Origin: Bacteroidota bacterium
GTDB lineage: Bacteria; Chloroflexota; Anaerolineae; Aggregatilineales; Phototrophicaceae
Length of the DNA: 64,000 nucleotides
Assembly (NCBI GenBank): GCA_027492915.1
Contig: JAPUDW010000137.1
Span: 24,097 to 88,096, forward strand
Direction of reading: 5' to 3'
Both the position numbers and the translations under genes were made by a program. The first letter of the stretch is position 1. Each line of letters opens with the position of its first letter. Shown here piece after piece: positions 1 through 10,801 of the stretch. The notes below the pieces were generated by a model. That model had not been told where the DNA came from, did no database searches, and worked only from the letters and a program-made list of their open reading frames with translations.

Positions 1-2414
<2,414 letters not shown>

Positions 2415-2555
2415 TCAACTGTTAAAAAACAATATTTACAGTCTGGTCTAATGGCAGTTCACCGTCGATAGAGTAAGATTTAAAGGGTAAGTGACAGGAG
2501 ATTGATTCCTACTAAACCGGATTTAGTGGGGCTAAAGTGTTTTGATAGGCGATGT

Positions 2556-3851
2556 ATGACTCATTCCAACACAGATGAAATTTTCGCGCAGCGGTTGACT
2601 CAAGCCATTGATGAATTGGGCGTCACCGGCAAGGAACTGGCTGCCGAACTACACCACAGCGAGGCGACGGTCAGCAATTGGCGGCACGGCAAATACCTGC
2701 CCGATGTGGTTACGCTGGTTGCCATCGCCCGTTATTTCGGCAAATCGGTTGATTGGTTTTTGGGTGCATATGACACAGCGCAAGCGGTTCGACGTGAACA
2801 CAAAGGCATCGCATGGAGCGTCAATATCCCCCCGAACGCGCATGGGCAGCAGCGCCGCGAAATCAGCCTCGGTGTGCTGCTGTTCGAAACGCTGGTGCGC
2901 CAGAACATCGACTTGAACACCGTGCGCGGGCTGGCGGACTTTAAGGACTATGACATCGAAACGCTCTATGCCTTTCTCAAAATCGCCCTCCATGCCAACG
3001 CCCTACGCATTGAACACATTCCCCGCAGCGCCGACCTTGAACAGCGTATCCAGCGGCTTTACCCGCACCTGCGCGAAAACTCGGTCATCGTGGCGGATAT
3101 TCAGGATAAAAACGATGGCACCCTCGTCCGCGCCGAGTTCGTGGCCTTTTTAGCGGCAAATGTGGTGCTGAACACCATCCAGTATCCTGACTTAATAGGA
3201 ATCGGTTCCGGCTATACCATGCTGCGGATGGCGGAACTTGCCGTACCATCAATGGATCAATTTCGCGGGACGACATGGGTGCCGCTCATGTCCTTCCGCG
3301 AGACACTGACCAACCACTACGGCGCGAACTTCATCTGCGAACTGCTGGCGAACCGCTTCCCCAAATCCACCCACCAGTATTACCCGTTTGATACCCATTC
3401 ACACACCGACGACATCCTGCAAACCCACGATAACCTGCGCACGGCCTTTGTTTCGATGAACGGCCTCGGTCGTTCCAGCCGCAGTTCCAAAACAGCACAG
3501 GACACAGGTGACTTCCGCACCGCCGACTTTGGCGAATTCGCGCGGCTCCGCCGTGTCTATCAGCGCTTGACAACTGCCGATATGCGCGAACGGATTGGCG
3601 GCTCGTTCCTCGGTTATGTCTTTGATAAGCAGGGGCAAATCATTGAGGAAATGATGGATGATGTACAGCAGGAAGTGAAGCAGATCGCCCTGCCGCGCTG
3701 GAAAGCCATCAACGGACGCGGGCGTGTGTGGGTGGTGGCGGCACGGCTGTATAAAGCGCTGCCGGTATGGATCGCCATTCGCAGCGGGTTAGCCAACTCA
3801 CTAGTGATCGACAACGAAATCGCCGAATTTATTCTGGAAGCCGAACGCTAA
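2556..3851 (+). CDS. XRE-type HTH regulator with SorC-like sugar-binding C-terminal domain
   Basis: Likely one-component transcription regulator of about 431 aa. The N-terminal ~60 residues form a Cro/C1 helix-turn-helix (KELAAELHHSEATVSNWR). The remaining ~350 residues resemble the effector domain of SorC/DeoR regulators: an IGIGSGYTM segment like the phosphosugar-binding glycine loop, and a C-terminal stretch ending VIDNEIAEFIL, like the LxxDexxA end of SorC proteins. SorC regulators normally carry a different HTH, so this is an unusual pairing. The ATG at 2556 was chosen because it starts just before the HTH; TTG at 2502 and GTG at 2526 would add a low-complexity leader, although AGGAG lies directly next to the TTG. 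The domain assignment is inference by eye. The methyltransferase gene follows after 19 bp. Confidence 0.75.
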   Translation: MTHSNTDEIFAQRLTQAIDELGVTGKELAAELHHSEATVSNWRHGKYLPDVVTLVAIARYFGKSVDWFLGAYDTAQAVRREHKGIAWSVNIPPNAHGQQRREISLGVLLFETLVRQNIDLNTVRGLADFKDYDIETLYAFLKIALHANALRIEHIPRSADLEQRIQRLYPHLRENSVIVADIQDKNDGTLVRAEFVAFLAANVVLNTIQYPDLIGIGSGYTMLRMAELAVPSMDQFRGTTWVPLMSFRETLTNHYGANFICELLANRFPKSTHQYYPFDTHSHTDDILQTHDNLRTAFVSMNGLGRSSRSSKTAQDTGDFRTADFGEFARLRRVYQRLTTADMRERIGGSFLGYVFDKQGQIIEEMMDDVQQEVKQIALPRWKAINGRGRVWVVAARLYKALPVWIAIRSGLANSLVIDNEIAEFILEAER

Positions 3852-3870
3852 CTTTAAATCGAGGTGGATA

Positions 3871-4674
3871 ATGGAAGATCACGATAAGCAGATACTCGAC
3901 GACTCACGGGCAATCTGGGACGCGAACGCCGAAGCATGGGATAGCCGAATCGGTTCCGGCGGCGGCTGGCAAACTGTTTTTATCGCCCCGACGGTTGAAC
4001 AGATGCTGAATATCCAAGCCGGTGAGCAGGTGCTGGATATTGCCTGCGGGAACGGACAGTTCTCTCGGCGGCTGGCAGAGCTTGGGGCATCGGTCGTCGC
4101 CTCGGATTTCAGCCCGAAGCTGATCGAACTGGCGCAGGGGCGTACTACCGAACACGTTGACCGCATCACCTATCATGTCACCGACGCAACCGATGAGGCG
4201 CAGTTGATGGCGTTGGCGGGTACACAGGACACACGCTTTGACGCGGCAGTCTGTATCAACGCCATCATGGATATGCCCGCTATCGAGCCGCTGTTCCGCT
4301 CGGTCGCCAAGCTCCTAAAGCCGGAAGGCCGCTTCGTGTTCACCGTCATGCATCCGTGTTTCAACGGGCTGGCGATGGGGATGCAGCCGGAATTGGACGG
4401 ATACGACAGTGAACCCACTTACTCGATCAAAGTCTCCGGCTATTTATCCACCGAACGCACAATGGGTTTAGCCATCAACTCACAGCCGCGCAAGCAGTAT
4501 TACTGGCACCGCCCGCTGCATGTCCTGCTCAACAGCGCCTTCAGTAACGGCTTGGTGATGGACAGGTTGGAAGAACCCACACTGAAAACCGATACACCCC
4601 CCAAAAGCGCCTTTGATTGGGCAAACTACGATATGCCGCCGCTGTTGTTCGTGCGCTTGCGCCCAGCGGGTTAG
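3871..4674 (+). CDS. Class I SAM-dependent methyltransferase
   Basis: Soluble methyltransferase of 267 aa with a Rossmann-type SAM site: motif I VLDIACGNG near residue 54, an acidic residue ending the next strand (ASDFSP), and the post-motif region TDATD. The sequence around FTVMHPCF fits the Methyltransf_11/25 group acting on small molecules. The substrate is unknown. An aGGTGG ribosome binding site precedes the ATG, and the 19-bp gap to the XRE/SorC-like regulator suggests co-transcription, so its expression may respond to that regulator's ligand. An 800-bp non-coding stretch follows. Confidence 0.85.
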   Translation: MEDHDKQILDDSRAIWDANAEAWDSRIGSGGGWQTVFIAPTVEQMLNIQAGEQVLDIACGNGQFSRRLAELGASVVASDFSPKLIELAQGRTTEHVDRITYHVTDATDEAQLMALAGTQDTRFDAAVCINAIMDMPAIEPLFRSVAKLLKPEGRFVFTVMHPCFNGLAMGMQPELDGYDSEPTYSIKVSGYLSTERTMGLAINSQPRKQYYWHRPLHVLLNSAFSNGLVMDRLEEPTLKTDTPPKSAFDWANYDMPPLLFVRLRPAG

Positions 4675-4847
4675 ATCACCTAAATTTGAACATTCCTCCG
4701 TCACACCAAGTAATTAGGCAAAGCTGCAAGGATATTGAAGAATCATAGACAGCGTGGAAGGATTGTCGGTTGTTGCTTCACACTCGTTTTCCCGAATATC
4801 ATCGGAGGAAACCATCATATTCACCAATGTGATCCCCAACCGCATTC

Positions 4848-4991
4848 TTGAAGTCGCTTTAGCAGACTTGTCTTATGGTTAGCTGGATGGCTTTAGCCTC
4901 CAGCGGTGCAAACGGCTATCTATTTATCTTGCGGACTGTTCCTACAAAATGCGTTATTCTCGCCTAAATTCTGATGTAGGGACGCGATACA
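4848..4991 (+). repeat. 144-bp direct repeat, copy 1
   Basis: This segment recurs 236 bp downstream with a single difference (C at 4983, T at 5219). It contains a hairpin (GCTGGA ... TCCAGC around an inner GGC/GCC stem) and an ATG-to-TAA frame of 30 codons (4875-4967) without a ribosome binding site. It ends in a GTAGGG word that elsewhere in the window begins palindromic repeats. No transposase or terminal target duplication is evident. Confidence 0.95.
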
Positions 4992-5083
4992 AGGCTTGTC
5001 CGGTACTCGTTTTGGTCTTACTCACGCGAGAAGCAAGATTTATGACTACAATACGCACGTATTTTCGCGGCGAGCATTTGCCT

Positions 5084-5227
5084 TTGAAGTCGCTTTAGCA
5101 GACTTGTCTTATGGTTAGCTGGATGGCTTTAGCCTCCAGCGGTGCAAACGGCTATCTATTTATCTTGCGGACTGTTCCTACAAAATGCGTTATTCTCGCC
5201 TAAATTCTGATGTAGGGATGCGATACA
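5084..5227 (+). repeat. 144-bp direct repeat, copy 2
   Basis: Second copy of the 4848-4991 unit, 143 of 144 bases identical. The 30-codon frame is kept intact (5111-5203). Here the 3' edge continues into a palindrome, GGATGCGAT-AC-ATCGCGTCC at 5216-5235, which copy 1 lacks. The near-identity implies recent duplication or gene-conversion-like upkeep. Confidence 0.95.
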
Positions 5228-5305
5228 TCGCGTCCGGTTTTCTAAAATATTGACCGCTTAAACGGCTTCTAAACGTGATTGTGTCTACAGCGAAAAGGGG
5301 TAAAA

Positions 5306-5410
5306 ATGAGAATACCAATTTGGATTTGCGATTTGTTGCCAGCATTGTTAACGCACGTTACAATTCCGCGGATTATGTTAAGGTACGTCCTCGCTCCAAA
5401 ATTATGCTGA
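5306..5410 (+). CDS. Possible 34-aa leader peptide (uncertain)
   Basis: A short ATG frame preceded by AAAAGGGG at ribosome-binding distance and ending 65 bp before the permease operon. The product is hydrophobic and unlike anything I recognise. A TACAAT -10-like word lies inside it, so the region may instead be promoter DNA. Listed because the ribosome binding site is better than expected by chance. Confidence 0.25.
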   Translation: MRIPIWICDLLPALLTHVTIPRIMLRYVLAPKLC

Positions 5411-5475
5411 CTGTTCTTAAATAAACAAACAACATTTCCAACGGTAACTTCTTGAGCCGGTGAAGGCTGTAGCGT

Positions 5476-6504
5476 ATGAACACTTTAATCGTCCGCCGCT
5501 TACTACAAGCTATTCCGACTTTGTTCGGGATTTCGATCCTGTCTTTTATGCTCATGCTGGCAACCCCCGGCGATCCAATCACGACCATTACCTTCAACCC
5601 GAATTCGAACCCTGAAACCACTATGATTTTGCGCCGTCAGCTCGGCCTCGACCAGCCGCCGCTGGTGCAGTATCTCTACTGGTTAATCGGGAACGATTGG
5701 CGCAAGATTGACATCGACGGGGATGGTGAAGGTGATGTCATGGGCACGCGGCAGGGTGTGCTGCGCGGCGATTTCGGCCAATCCATCGGCTTGAAGCGTC
5801 CCGTCCTCAGCATCATTGTCGAACGTATTCCGGCAACGCTGCTGCTGGCGATTCCGGCGGTACTTATCGGCTATTTGATCGGTATGGTCATTGGCGTGTT
5901 GGCGGCGATCTGGCACAACAGTTGGTTTGACCAGTTGTCACGGGTGCTGTCGGTATTCGGCAGCGCGATACCGGCCTTCTGGCTCGGTCTCATCCTCATC
6001 ATCTTATTTAGTGTCAATCTCGGTTGGCTGCCAATGGGCGGGATGCGCGACATTACCAGAGTCGATACGGGATTTAATATTGCCGAGAGTTTGCGCTATA
6101 TGGTGATGCCCGTGACGGTGCTTTCACTCGGTATTGTTGCGGTCGTTTCACGTTACACCCGTATTCAGGTGTTGGAAGTGTTGGGGCAAGATTACGTCCG
6201 CACGGCCTATTCCAAAGGCTTGAGCAATTTCTACGTTAACTTCTATCATGTCGCCCGTAACGCCCTCATCCCCATCATCACCCTTTTGGGCGGCGCACTC
6301 GGCGCGCTGTTGGGCGGCGCGGTCATCATCGAACAGGTTTTTAGTTGGCCGGGGCTGGGACGGTTGGTGATCGAGGCGGTTTCGCAGCGTGACTATCCCC
6401 TCATCATGGGCAGCGTGGTCATCAGCGGGTTTATGTATATTCTAGGATTACTGTTTAGCGACATTTTGTACGGCTTAATCGACCCGCGCATCCGGCTTTC
6501 ATAG
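5476..6504 (+). CDS. Dpp/Opp-type ABC transporter permease, subunit B
   Basis: Inner-membrane permease of 342 aa for import of peptides, nickel or oligosaccharides, forming a heterodimer with the next gene product. It starts with the classical N-terminal helix of DppB/OppB (RRLLQAIPTLFGIS), followed by about five further membrane segments. The EAA loop reads YVRTAYSKGLS, which docks on the ATPase. No ATPase or solute-binding protein is encoded nearby, so these must come from elsewhere. The gap to the second permease is 9 bp, indicating an operon. An insertion (WRKIDIDGDGEGDVMG) in the periplasmic loop after helix 1 is longer than usual. Substrate unknown. Confidence 0.92.
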   Translation: MNTLIVRRLLQAIPTLFGISILSFMLMLATPGDPITTITFNPNSNPETTMILRRQLGLDQPPLVQYLYWLIGNDWRKIDIDGDGEGDVMGTRQGVLRGDFGQSIGLKRPVLSIIVERIPATLLLAIPAVLIGYLIGMVIGVLAAIWHNSWFDQLSRVLSVFGSAIPAFWLGLILIILFSVNLGWLPMGGMRDITRVDTGFNIAESLRYMVMPVTVLSLGIVAVVSRYTRIQVLEVLGQDYVRTAYSKGLSNFYVNFYHVARNALIPIITLLGGALGALLGGAVIIEQVFSWPGLGRLVIEAVSQRDYPLIMGSVVISGFMYILGLLFSDILYGLIDPRIRLS

Positions 6505-6513
6505 GAGAACATC

Positions 6514-7446
6514 ATGGCTGAGGGATTGGTAAATAACATCGCAGACCCGACCCTTGCGGTCACTCAAATCAATGAACTCCCTAAAGCTTCACGTTCATTG
6601 TGGGGCGAAGCCTTCAAGAACTTGCGGCGTGATAAGCTGACGATGTTTGCATTAACGGTGCTAATCCTGCTGACGTTGGCTTGCGTGTTCGCACCACCCC
6701 TGCTCGAAAATGTACTGGAACTCAACGGCAACCGTACCGATGTCGTCAACCGCTACAAGCTCCCCGGTTACAAGAACAACATCCTCGGCACCGACCAACT
6801 TGGCCGTGACCAATTGGTACGCCTATTGTACGGTGGGCGTGTGTCGTTGGGCGTAGCTTACGGCGCGAGCATCATGTCGATCACCATCGGCCTGATCGTA
6901 GGCATGATTGCCGGTTTTTACGGCGGCATTGTCGATGATATTGTGAGCTGGTTTATCAGCACCCTATCATCCATACCAAGCATCTTTCTACTCATATTAG
7001 TCTCGGTGGTCTTTGCACCCACGGCGGAAGTTCTCATCGTGTTACTCGGTTTACTCGGCTGGGTGGGGACATGCCGCCTCGTGCGCGGCGAGGTGCTGTC
7101 GCTCAAAGAACGCGAATTTGTGGTCGCCGCACGGGCGCTTGGTGCGCCGCCTTCACGGATTTTTATACAGCACTTGTTCCCGAACGTGGTGTCGCTGGTC
7201 ATCATCTCGCTGACGATTGATGCCGGAACACTGATCTTGGTCGAGTCCGGCCTAAGCTATTTAGGCTTGGGTGTGCGCCCACCGACACCCTCGTGGGGCA
7301 ATATGCTCGCCGAGTCGCGCAAATTCCTAACCACCGGTACCCATCTCATCGTTTGGCCGGGGGTTATGATTATCATCGTCGTGCTGTGCTTCTTCCTTGT
7401 GGGTGATGGCCTGCGTGACGCGGTTGACCCGCGCCAAAAGAAATAG
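6514..7446 (+). CDS. Dpp/Opp-type ABC transporter permease, subunit C
   Basis: Partner permease of 310 aa. It has the DppC/OppC architecture: a cytoplasmic N-terminal tail, first membrane helix near residue 45, a periplasmic loop containing NILGTDQLGRD, then five helices. The EAA loop is FVVAARALGAPPSRI, and LGLGVRPPTPSWGNML near the C-terminus is a typical signature. An AGGAGA ribosome binding site precedes the ATG, 9 bp after the first permease. The two genes form a minimal operon ending in a nested inverted repeat. Transport direction is import by family; the ligand is not predictable. Confidence 0.92.
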   Translation: MAEGLVNNIADPTLAVTQINELPKASRSLWGEAFKNLRRDKLTMFALTVLILLTLACVFAPPLLENVLELNGNRTDVVNRYKLPGYKNNILGTDQLGRDQLVRLLYGGRVSLGVAYGASIMSITIGLIVGMIAGFYGGIVDDIVSWFISTLSSIPSIFLLILVSVVFAPTAEVLIVLLGLLGWVGTCRLVRGEVLSLKEREFVVAARALGAPPSRIFIQHLFPNVVSLVIISLTIDAGTLILVESGLSYLGLGVRPPTPSWGNMLAESRKFLTTGTHLIVWPGVMIIIVVLCFFLVGDGLRDAVDPRQKK

Positions 7447-7455
7447 TCCCTACCT

Positions 7456-7518
7456 AACCCCATCTCGATATGATTACCTCCCTGTTAAGATGGGAGGCTG
7501 CGTAGCGTGGGTGGGGTT
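7456..7518 (+). terminator. Nested inverted repeat after permease operon
   Basis: AACCCCA (7456) pairs with TGGGGTT (7512), enclosing CCTCCC (7477) and GGGAGG (7492). It lies 9 bp after the dppC-type stop. There is only a short T run after it, so it may be a weak terminator or a REP-like element. Confidence 0.5.
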
Positions 7519-7602
7519 TCTTATACTTTCCAGTTGCACCCCCTTTCCGCTACAATCATGGGATGAACCTTCTGACTTCCTACCTTTATAGGACAACCTT
7601 AG

Positions 7603-8406
7603 ATGGCAGGTAAAGATCGGCACATCCTTGTGACCGGGGGTGGTACTTTCCTCGGTGATAATATCGCGGCGGCTTTGCTGGCCGAAGGCGCACAGGTCAC
7701 GCTTCTGGTACGCCCCGGCGCGGAGGACAAACTCGGCCCGTTAGCGCAGCGCGTCCGCTGGATCGCAGCCGATGTGTGGAATCCGGCGAGTTTGCGCGGG
7801 CGGGCGCGGGGTCATGCCAGCGTCATTCACACCGTCGGCAGCATGGTAGCCGATCCGGCACAGGGTTCCGACCATCACCGCCTAAACTTCCTATCCGCCC
7901 GAAACGTCGCCAATATGTGCGTCAGCGACGGTGTGCCGCATATGGTGCTGATGAGCAGTGTCCGCGCCCCGTGGGTGAATGGTAATTACCTCCGTGCCAA
8001 GCGTGAGGCCGAAGCATATATGGCGCGGGTTGGCCTCGCCTCAACGGTGATCCGTGCGCCGGTGGCCTATATGCGTGGCGAACGCCGCCATCCGTTCTAT
8101 GTGCTGATGACTATCCTCGGCAGCACGCCGGTTGTGTCGTGGTTCTGGTTCGGGCGGGCAGCCCCCATGCCGGTCGATATGCTGGCGCGGGGTGTGGCAC
8201 GCATTACCCTCGACAAAAACCGCACCAAGTCGATTTACTATGCGCCCGACCTGCGTAAGCGCAATACCGCCCGCGAAGCCCGCCGTGCCGCACCCGTGCT
8301 GCCCAACGAAAGTTTGCCTCAGCAGCGGCAGGTGCATCCGTTTGAACTGCTCGATGAAGACACGCCGTTTGGCTGGCTGCCACCCGATACAAAGGACGAC
8401 AAATAG
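7603..8406 (+). CDS. NAD(P)-dependent epimerase/dehydratase family protein
   Basis: Atypical/extended SDR-type protein of 267 aa. The N-terminal Rossmann nucleotide site reads TGGGTFLG (GxxGxxG form) near residue 11, and the SDR active-site pair is present as YLRAK. A serine before it (MSSVR) could complete the triad. Such proteins act on nucleotide sugars, quinones or flavonoid-like substrates; the exact reaction is not predictable. The last ~40 residues are polar and probably disordered. It stands alone: 156 bp after the permeases and 257 bp before GH26, with a TACAAT -10-like word at about 7551. Confidence 0.8.
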   Translation: MAGKDRHILVTGGGTFLGDNIAAALLAEGAQVTLLVRPGAEDKLGPLAQRVRWIAADVWNPASLRGRARGHASVIHTVGSMVADPAQGSDHHRLNFLSARNVANMCVSDGVPHMVLMSSVRAPWVNGNYLRAKREAEAYMARVGLASTVIRAPVAYMRGERRHPFYVLMTILGSTPVVSWFWFGRAAPMPVDMLARGVARITLDKNRTKSIYYAPDLRKRNTAREARRAAPVLPNESLPQQRQVHPFELLDEDTPFGWLPPDTKDDK

Positions 8407-8663
8407 ACTCTTATAAAGTTCTTATCTTCCCTGCGTTTTACTCTTCTGTGTGATGAACTTTGTTATGCATTTTCGTATCTTCGCTGGATTCCCCTTCATC
8501 TATTTGAGTATCATACGAGTATTCAGTAATAGAACTAAATAAGTATCCTTTAATTGCCCTTACATAGTTCGTTGGTACCATTGAGCCATAGGAAACCTTG
8601 ATCTAAAGTCAGCATATCCATCCTGAGGTAACACTCTTATTACAAATTGGGATACTACGCCGC

Positions 8664-9761
8664 ATGATTAGTAACCGCAAAGCTGGCTTGTTTGTGCTGC
8701 TGGCTGTCGTTTTCTTCACACTCACACCTTTTTTGGGTACCGACCTTAACAAAATCGATGCTGCATCCGGTAACATTTACTGGGGTGCGCATCTTTTCGG
8801 CAAACCGCCGGAAGCCGCTGCTTTTCAACCGGGCGGTGGCGTCCACTTCTTCGAGAACAACATCTCACGCAAGGGGATGCCGATTATCGCATGGGGCGCA
8901 CCGTGGGAATACCCTGCTGGTACCCTGCTGCGTTTCCAAACCTCCTATTTCAACAATGTCCGCAATCACGGTTCAATCCCGATGTTGGATTGGGGCTCGT
9001 TTAACCCCAACCTTGGCCCGAACCAACCGAAGTTTAAACTGTCGAACATTGCTCGCGGTGACTTCGATGCCTTCATTACGCAATGGGCGAGGGATGCGAA
9101 AGCATGGGGGCATCCGTTCTTCCTGCGCTTCAATTGGGAAATGAACGGCAACTGGCAGTTCCCGTGGAGCGCCCAACTCAATGGGAATACTCCCGCTGAC
9201 TACGTGGCCGCGTGGCGCCGTGTACATAATATCTTCACTAACGTGGGCGCAACCAACGTTACATGGATTTGGGCACCCAATATCAGCACATGGAATACAC
9301 TGCCGATGGCGCAGCTTTACCCCGGTACTGCCTATGTGGATTGGATTGCCTTGGACGGCTACAACTGGGCTGGTTATCAGCAGATGCCGTGGCTGAGTTT
9401 TTCACAGGTGTTCTCCGGTGACACAAAGCTGGTTTCAAATAGTAAGGACAGCATCAAGGAAATTACCCAACTTGCCCCCGGTAAGCCATTAATGATCGCC
9501 GAATTTGCGACCGTAGAATCGGGTGATGGTGGCGCGGCCAAAGCGGCTTGGGTTAAAGATGCGTTTAGCAATGCGATCCTCAATAAATACCCGCAGATCA
9601 AAGCAGTGGTCTGGTTCCATTGGGCGGACGGCGGTATGTCATGGCCGCTTGGCTCAAGCTATGCATCGCGTGATGCTTTTGTGGCTGCCATTAGCAATTC
9701 AACCTACTTCTCGAATGTATTCGGGAATCTCGGCCCCGGCAAGATCCCTGCCCGCCGCTAA
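8664..9761 (+). CDS. Secreted glycoside hydrolase family 26 (mannanase-like)
   Basis: Probable extracellular endo-beta-mannanase or related beta-glycanase of 365 aa. A signal peptide or anchor (basic MISNRK, then a hydrophobic run to about residue 24) precedes the GH26 barrel. The acid/base Glu is in FNWEMNGNW (about E159) and the nucleophile in LMIAEFAT (about E280); WIWAPN and DWIALDGYNW are further GH26 hallmarks. No carbohydrate-binding module is present. It is monocistronic, with an intrinsic terminator 23 bp downstream. The 257 bp upstream is AT-rich and should hold the promoter, but I could not fix one. Substrate specificity within GH26 is inference. Confidence 0.88.
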   Translation: MISNRKAGLFVLLAVVFFTLTPFLGTDLNKIDAASGNIYWGAHLFGKPPEAAAFQPGGGVHFFENNISRKGMPIIAWGAPWEYPAGTLLRFQTSYFNNVRNHGSIPMLDWGSFNPNLGPNQPKFKLSNIARGDFDAFITQWARDAKAWGHPFFLRFNWEMNGNWQFPWSAQLNGNTPADYVAAWRRVHNIFTNVGATNVTWIWAPNISTWNTLPMAQLYPGTAYVDWIALDGYNWAGYQQMPWLSFSQVFSGDTKLVSNSKDSIKEITQLAPGKPLMIAEFATVESGDGGAAKAAWVKDAFSNAILNKYPQIKAVVWFHWADGGMSWPLGSSYASRDAFVAAISNSTYFSNVFGNLGPGKIPARR

Positions 9762-9783
9762 CAACAGTTTGCACTAAACCTGA

Positions 9784-9813
9784 AAGCCTGTGTTTAACCG
9801 CACGGGCTTTTTT
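9784..9813 (+). terminator. Intrinsic terminator after GH26 gene
   Basis: AAGCCTGTG and CACGGGCTT form a 9-bp stem (one G-U pair) with an 8-nt loop, followed by a run of T. It separates GH26 from the convergent DinB-like gene. Confidence 0.85.
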
Positions 9814-9824
9814 GTTGCTTTAGC

Positions 9825-10694
9825 TCAACCATCGAGCGCTTCACGGATTTGGGCGAACTGCGGCAGGTGCGATATTTCGTGTCGGGCGAAGTAGGTGGTT
9901 TGCGACAGCACATTTTGTGCGCCGAACTCGTCATGCCAGCCTTTGCGCCACCAATCGGCAGCCGGCAGCGCCTTGAGCTTCTCGACAAGCTTGTGGCGCA
10001 GGTCGAGATAGCGTTCCAGCACCTCGCCCGTCGATAGCGCTTCTTGGTCTTTTTGCGCCCACACCGCTTTGCTGGCGAGGTTTGGGTTATCCTCCGTCAG
10101 CATCAGGTCAATGCGCTCGCTCAGCAGTTCCTGCGCCATCAGGATATGGGCGAGCAGTTGGTGCATGTTCCATTCGTTGTGCGCGGGTGCAATCAGCAGT
10201 TGATCGGGTGAGAGGTCGGCAAGCTGTTCCTTGATGATGATCGGATTGCCTTCCAGCGCCTTGAACACCTCTGCCGGAGTCATCTCATCAAAATACCAGA
10301 TGCCTTTAAACTCTTTTAACGCGAGGTGATGATCGTGGTTCGTGGTGATTTCCGGCGGCTCACCAAGGAACAGGCTGCCATTGGTGCGGCTGACATACAG
10401 GTCAGGAATATCGGCGTAGGGGATGGTGCGATCCTCGCGCACGGACTGCCAGCCTTTTTCGATGGCGGCGATAATCGTCGGGTCGGTTTCACTTGCTTGC
10501 AGGGTTTGCAGGATGCCCGCCACCGCAATATCGAGGTCGGCGTGGCGCGGGATACCCGCCGCGTTCGAGGCTTTGATCTCCGCCGAGTAAGCCAGCGCCC
10601 ACAGCATCTTGGCGAGGTTGTAATACCCACCGGCTTCCAGCCCACGCGCGGTTTGAATGAGGTTGAGCAAATCCACATATTCGTTTGCAGGCAT
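9825..10694 (-). CDS. DinB-like (DinB_2) domain protein
   Basis: 289-aa protein whose C-terminal ~140 residues look like the DinB/YfiT metal-binding four-helix bundle: a first histidine in HQLLAHILMA (about H183) and a pair in RHEISHL (about H272 and H276). DinB proteins bind a divalent metal and many act as thiol-dependent transferases. The N-terminal ~150 residues are helical and not recognised. GAAGGGA lies 7 nt before the ATG. It is convergent with GH26 and runs away from the next secreted-protein gene; function unknown. Confidence 0.7.
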   Translation of the reverse strand: MPANEYVDLLNLIQTARGLEAGGYYNLAKMLWALAYSAEIKASNAAGIPRHADLDIAVAGILQTLQASETDPTIIAAIEKGWQSVREDRTIPYADIPDLYVSRTNGSLFLGEPPEITTNHDHHLALKEFKGIWYFDEMTPAEVFKALEGNPIIIKEQLADLSPDQLLIAPAHNEWNMHQLLAHILMAQELLSERIDLMLTEDNPNLASKAVWAQKDQEALSTGEVLERYLDLRHKLVEKLKALPAADWWRKGWHDEFGAQNVLSQTTYFARHEISHLPQFAQIREALDG

Positions 10695-10801
10695 GGCATC
10701 GTCCCTTCTGTCATGTGCGATTGTGCTTAGATTAACGCATAGAAGAAGGAGATTGGCAAGTTAGTAACCATCTATAATCAACAACACTTGCGGCTAGACG
10801 C

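Noticed and set aside
4875..4967. 30-codon frame in the 144-bp repeat
   Set aside because: No ribosome binding site; identical in both copies only because the DNA is duplicated. Not called as a gene.
4848..5227. Direct repeats as a CRISPR array
   Set aside because: Only two units, 144 bp long, separated by 92 bp; no cas genes.
5476..7446. Complete ABC importer operon
   Set aside because: Only the two permeases are present; no ATPase or binding protein nearby.
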